Position numbers and translations under genes: made by a program. From an uncultured Clostridia bacterium (GTDB lineage Bacteria; Bacillota; Clostridia; Christensenellales; Borkfalkiaceae), in the NCBI GenBank assembly GCA_947174975.1, contig CAMWLA010000046.1, forward strand, positions 1-9,057: a stretch of 9,057 nucleotides of DNA, in the 5' to 3' direction. The notes under the pieces are model-generated. The model saw nothing but the letters and a program-made list of their open reading frames with translations, was not told the DNA's origin and ran no database searches. Positions 6,298-9,057 of this stretch are shown here, one piece after another (position 1 is the first letter of the stretch; every line of letters starts with the position of its first letter).

Positions 6298-7196
6298 AAT
6301 GATTGACAGAGCTTGTATTTCGCTAAATTCCAGATGTAACTTAAATTGCGTCTACTGCCATTTTGCCGCAAAGAAAAATAATCAAAATACCAAGCAAAAT
6401 GAATTTTCTGCGGATGAGGTAAATATGTTTTGTTTAAACCTATATTCCTATATCAAAGAAAACAACGTTAATGCGTTCAAACTTGGAATCGTGGGATCGG
6501 GAGAGCCGCTATTAAGTTTTGCGCAGCTGAAGAGGATTGTCGAATTTTTTTATAACAGCGATATAAACGAAAAGATAAAGATGTACGTAATTTCTAACGG
6601 CACACTGTTAAATGACGAAATTATTGATTTTTTTTATGACTATCAAAGTATCGTGGAATTAAACGTTTCATTGGACGGAGACCCGGAAATCAATAAAAAA
6701 CTGAGAGGGGCGTTTCCCGATTTTGCCGTTTACAAAAATAAATTTAACGCAATGCCAAAAATAAACGCGGTTGTCACAAAAGAAATTATCCTTAACAGCG
6801 AACGTATATTAGATTTTTTTGTCGGCAACGGGTTTACAAAAATTAATTTTTCTAAAGTTTTCGCCGTTGACAATCCGGGTATGACGGTAAGCGATAGCGA
6901 ATACGAACAATTCCTATTGCTCGCAAAATCTTTAGGAATCGAATCAAGACAAAATAACGGTAAAAAGAAAGCCGACTGCGCTAAGTACGGTAATTTATGC
7001 GGAGTCGGGCTAAACAATATATTTATTACAAAGACGGGTATTTACCCGTGCGGAAGGTTTATGGATATGAAAAATTACGTTATCGGCGCTTGGGGTGAGC
7101 CGTTATCCGTCATTGAACAAAAAATGAAGAGGTTTAAGGCTTGTCCCCAAGGGGAGTGTTATTTCGAATATAACAAGGTGGGAGAGTAAAATGATT
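6289..7196 (+). repeat. 16-base direct repeat exactly bracketing the radical SAM gene
   Basis: GGAGAGTAAAATGATT is identical at 6289-6304 and 7181-7196. Each copy carries the ribosome site, the stop of the upstream gene and the start of the downstream one. Exchange between the copies would remove the radical SAM gene and leave an intact junction. It may be a relic of modular gain, or convergence on one good coupling sequence. Confidence 0.75.
6299..7189 (+). CDS. Radical SAM enzyme with SPASM/twitch-like C-terminal cysteines
   Basis: This 296-residue protein begins almost directly with the [4Fe-4S]/SAM motif CNLNCVYC (Cys13, Cys17, Cys20). GSGEP near 64-68 is the SAM-contact GGE-type motif, and SNGT and VSLDGD strands follow. 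The C-terminal part has Cys227, Cys234 (CGVG), Cys251 (YPCGRF), Cys282 and Cys287 (CPQGEC), resembling an auxiliary-cluster SPASM or twitch region. Such enzymes often act on peptides or proteins (maturases) but also on other substrates. The ATG is one base after the previous stop, with GGAGAG just upstream. The in-frame TTG at 6284 lies before that site and is rejected. No short precursor peptide gene is visible nearby, so a small-molecule or protein substrate is inferred. Confidence 0.87.
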   Translation: MIDRACISLNSRCNLNCVYCHFAAKKNNQNTKQNEFSADEVNMFCLNLYSYIKENNVNAFKLGIVGSGEPLLSFAQLKRIVEFFYNSDINEKIKMYVISNGTLLNDEIIDFFYDYQSIVELNVSLDGDPEINKKLRGAFPDFAVYKNKFNAMPKINAVVTKEIILNSERILDFFVGNGFTKINFSKVFAVDNPGMTVSDSEYEQFLLLAKSLGIESRQNNGKKKADCAKYGNLCGVGLNNIFITKTGIYPCGRFMDMKNYVIGAWGEPLSVIEQKMKRFKACPQGECYFEYNKVGE

Positions 7197-8402
7197 ATTT
7201 CTGTTTACGGGATACCCCGTTCGGGTAAAGATACTTTTATCGAACAAGTAATAAAGAGCAAACGTAACGCCTATCATTTAAAGGGCTCTAAAACGTTGAA
7301 CGAATTGGCTTATCAAAAATACAACCGTAAATTTAGGGAACTTCGTTCTGAGGAACAAGAAAAGGTAAGAGTTCTTTTTACCGAACACGCCAAAGAGTTG
7401 GATGGGCATTATGACTTGGTTATTGTGGACGGTCACTATTCCTTTCCGAGCGAACATGGCTTCTATTCCGTTTTTACGGAAGCGGATTTAAACTTGTATG
7501 ACGCTTTCTTTTATTTAAAAAGAAACAGCGACGAGATAGTCCGCAATTTTGACAGCGGCGATAAAAAGGATTATTCCGATTATTTGTTGTCCAAAGAAAA
7601 GGTCGACGAGTGGATTGAATATGAAATTAACAGTATGCAATCGATCGTCGAGGCGCAAGATAAGGACTTTATCGTTTTAGATTCCGATAAAAAAGCAACT
7701 GATTACGTTTGCGAATTCGTTAAAACGTCTCAAGATATATCAAGAGAAATTGCCGATAAAATCAGTTCGACAGCAAAAGGAAAGAACGTCGTTTTAACCG
7801 ATTTAGACAAGACGGTCAGCATTAACGATTTAACTGATGATTTTTTAGAATACAGTAAAATTTCACCAGAGCTTCCTAAAAAAATATTCGGTGGAGATTA
7901 TTATACTGCATATCAGTTTTATATTTTCCACGATAAATTAATAAATGCGGCCAATTATAATGAAGCGGCGGACTACGCTCTTAAAAAATTGGTGTTGAAC
8001 GAAAATGTTGTAAATGATTTGGCTGTATTGAAAAAAGAAGGGTGCGTCGTTGCTTTAACTACGGGCATAAAGGACGTCTGGGATAAAAAGAATAAAGAAT
8101 TGCAAGTATTTGACTGTATTTTCGGCTTTGACGGTAAAGATAAATTAATCATTACGCCGTTAATAAAAAAGTTGGTGTCAAAATATCTTTCTTCGTCTTA
8201 TAATGTAATTGCAATCGGAGATTCCGTAATTGATCTCGGCATGGTATTGAATGCCGCAAAGGGATATTTGGTTGCTATGAATAAATTAGACAAAAGGATA
8301 ATAGCTAAATACGACGAAGGGAAAATTAATAAAACTTTAATGCAGCCTAAGTATTCGAACTTCAAATACAAATTTGCTAAGGAGGCCGAAATAAAGTGGT
8401 AA
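7191..8402 (+). CDS. Fusion of P-loop nucleotide-kinase-like domain and HAD phosphatase
   Basis: This 403-residue protein has two enzymes in one chain. Residues 1 to about 185 are a small P-loop kinase: Walker A GIPRSGKDT (7-15), then LVIVDGH with Asp80, then a segment whose pattern (FYLKRNSDEIVRNF) recalls archaeal-type adenylate/NMP kinases. Residues about 198-395 are a HAD phosphatase: DLDKT (Asp204, Asp206), TTG (Thr290/291), a lysine in the 316-327 stretch, and GDSVID (Asp344, Asp348). About 80 residues between the first two motifs form a helical C1 cap, as in SerB/nucleotidase-type HADs. Both active sites look intact. T4 polynucleotide kinase has the same domain order but a smaller cap. 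The protein may add and remove phosphate on the nucleotides made by the flanking PRTases; that is inference. Confidence 0.83.
   Translation: MIISVYGIPRSGKDTFIEQVIKSKRNAYHLKGSKTLNELAYQKYNRKFRELRSEEQEKVRVLFTEHAKELDGHYDLVIVDGHYSFPSEHGFYSVFTEADLNLYDAFFYLKRNSDEIVRNFDSGDKKDYSDYLLSKEKVDEWIEYEINSMQSIVEAQDKDFIVLDSDKKATDYVCEFVKTSQDISREIADKISSTAKGKNVVLTDLDKTVSINDLTDDFLEYSKISPELPKKIFGGDYYTAYQFYIFHDKLINAANYNEAADYALKKLVLNENVVNDLAVLKKEGCVVALTTGIKDVWDKKNKELQVFDCIFGFDGKDKLIITPLIKKLVSKYLSSSYNVIAIGDSVIDLGMVLNAAKGYLVAMNKLDKRIIAKYDEGKINKTLMQPKYSNFKYKFAKEAEIKW
8379..8385 (+). promoter_or_regulatory. Ribosome-binding site inside the kinase-phosphatase gene that sets the last GTG start
   Basis: AAGGAGG lies 10 bases before the GTG at 8396, within the upstream coding sequence. 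It supports the GTG at 8396 rather than the later GTG at 8405. Confidence 0.75.
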
Positions 8403-8956
8403 AAGTGTTGGCTGATATTTCCGGTGAAATTAAAGAGCAAATCGGTAAATGTTTAAGTTCTTCAAACGTTTGCGGAAAAGATTTGCGGGAAGCTCATTAT
8501 TATTTAGGCAAGCAGTTGGGGTTACAGATTCAATCGGATAAAAATCTAAAGAGTACGAACGTTGGCGTTTTGGTTATGATGAGGGCGGGGTTACCGTTTG
8601 GTTTAGGACTTGCCGACGGGTTAGAACTAAGCAACAACGTTGATCTTTTGTTTTCGTCATCTTCGGATAGCGACTTTACTAAATACGATTACGTAATAAT
8701 AGCCGACGCTGTTATTAATACGGGAAAAACGATATTTGAAACAATTAAGCGCGTAGACGTTGCGAAAGTTATTGTGGCAACCAACGTAATTTCCGAAAAA
8801 TATCTCGGCAATTTTGATAATTTAGATACTTACTCCGTTAGGGTTTCGGCTAATTCATTTAAGGGGAGCAATGTTAAAAGCGTTTCAAACGGAAGAGGAC
8901 CGGATACTGGAGACAGATTATTTAGCAGTTCATTTTATAATTATAAATTCTCTTGA
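8396..8956 (+). CDS. Type I phosphoribosyltransferase, short uracil-PRTase-like
   Basis: This 186-residue protein looks like a trimmed uracil phosphoribosyltransferase (usual length about 208). LREAHYYLGKQLG is near 30-42. MMRAGLPFGLGLADG (Arg63-Ala-Gly) matches the LRAG region of that family. VIIADAVINTGKT (Asp104, Thr109, Gly110) occupies the PRPP loop, where the usual form is VDPMLATGGS. The C-terminal GPDTGDRLF (168-176) matches the base-binding GDAGDR-F segment. It would join a pyrimidine-like base to PRPP. It overlaps the kinase-phosphatase gene by 7 bases and is the last gene of the operon. The changed PRPP loop and shorter chain suggest a specialised rather than housekeeping Upp. Confidence 0.82.
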   Translation: MVKVLADISGEIKEQIGKCLSSSNVCGKDLREAHYYLGKQLGLQIQSDKNLKSTNVGVLVMMRAGLPFGLGLADGLELSNNVDLLFSSSSDSDFTKYDYVIIADAVINTGKTIFETIKRVDVAKVIVATNVISEKYLGNFDNLDTYSVRVSANSFKGSNVKSVSNGRGPDTGDRLFSSSFYNYKFS

Positions 8957-8973
8957 GCGGCTGATATGTTTTT

Positions 8974-8994
8974 ATGTTATGACTTATATAACAT
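8974..8994 (+). terminator. Weak AT-rich hairpin after the operon
   Basis: ATGTTAT and ATAACAT form a 7-base inverted repeat with a 7-base loop, followed by TTTTGATATTTT. The stem has only one G-C pair, so it is a poor terminator on its own, but it is the only candidate seen after the last gene. Confidence 0.3.
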
Positions 8995-9002
8995 TTTGAT
9001 AT

Positions 9003-9031
9003 TTTACAACTGATTTTAGGTGCTGTATATT
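9003..9031 (+). promoter_or_regulatory. Candidate promoter for a gene beyond the right edge
   Basis: TTTACA (9003-9008) and TATATT (9026-9031) are 17 bases apart. An ATG at 9040 follows the expected start site by about two bases and opens a frame to the window end, but only six codons are visible, so no gene is called. Confidence 0.35.
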
Positions 9032-9057
9032 ATACAAATATGACGCTGCCGACGAAT

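Larger units (their letters stand above)
2782..8956 (+). other. Seven-gene operon for nucleobase/nucleotide remodelling (proposed)
   Basis: Seven consecutive plus-strand genes have junctions of +1, 0, -1, +1, +1 and -7 bases, and no terminator or promoter-sized gap occurs between them. Such packing means one transcript and translational coupling. Functions in order are regulator/nuclease, hydrolase, permease, PRTase, radical SAM, kinase-phosphatase, PRTase. The operon call is firm; the common pathway is inferred from gene content. Confidence 0.85.

Noticed and set aside
6299..7189. Viperin-like antiviral radical SAM enzyme beside a nucleotide kinase
   Set aside because: The context is suggestive, but viperins lack the C-terminal auxiliary-cluster cysteines seen here, and the motif CNLNCVYC is of the general type. 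Kept only as a distant alternative.
7191..8402. True polynucleotide kinase-phosphatase for RNA repair
   Set aside because: The domain order matches T4 Pnkp, but the HAD cap of about 80 residues and the NMP-kinase-like pattern fit small nucleotides better. Not excluded.

Overview
The window looks like chromosomal DNA of a low-to-mid GC, Gram-positive-type bacterium, probably Bacillota/Clostridia. This placement is weak and rests on strong purine-rich Shine-Dalgarno (SD) sites, sigma-A-like promoters with extended -10 elements, occasional GTG starts and AT-rich third positions. No RNA gene, CRISPR array, insertion sequence or origin was seen. No gene-free stretch exceeds 300 bases.

Left part (1-2591), ordinary genes. 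On the minus strand a class I SAM-dependent methyltransferase (1131-1877) is followed 10 bases later by a membrane M48-type zinc protease (1-1120), which runs off the left edge. Divergently, on the plus strand, lies a maltose/galactoside-type sugar O-acetyltransferase (1978-2541) ending in a clear intrinsic terminator. The two transcription units share a compact 100-base divergent promoter region with a perfect inverted repeat between the two -35 boxes. The methyltransferase mRNA is predicted to be almost leaderless.

Right part (2592-8956), the interesting region. A 190-base leader precedes seven plus-strand genes joined with gaps or overlaps of a few bases, so almost certainly one operon. 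In order: (1) a fusion of an XRE helix-turn-helix, a PIN nuclease domain with all four acidic residues, and ankyrin repeats; (2) an isochorismatase/nicotinamidase-fold cysteine hydrolase lacking the usual metal-binding histidines; (3) a polytopic permease resembling nucleobase (NCS2) carriers; (4) an adenine-PRTase-like phosphoribosyltransferase; (5) a radical SAM enzyme with SPASM/twitch-like C-terminal cysteines; (6) a fusion of a P-loop (d)NMP-kinase-like domain to a HAD phosphatase; (7) a short uracil-PRTase-like phosphoribosyltransferase.

Inference: permease plus two base-to-nucleotide transferases plus a kinase/phosphatase plus a radical SAM enzyme and a hydrolase suggest import and remodelling of a nucleobase-like compound into an unusual nucleotide or its breakdown product. 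A DNA-binding protein that also carries a ribonuclease-type domain and a protein-interaction scaffold would control it. I do not recognise this gene set as a described pathway. It could be a salvage route for a modified base, synthesis of a nucleotide-like metabolite, or a defence-type system. The sequence alone does not decide among these.

The last 101 bases hold a weak AT-rich hairpin and a possible promoter for a gene beyond the right edge.
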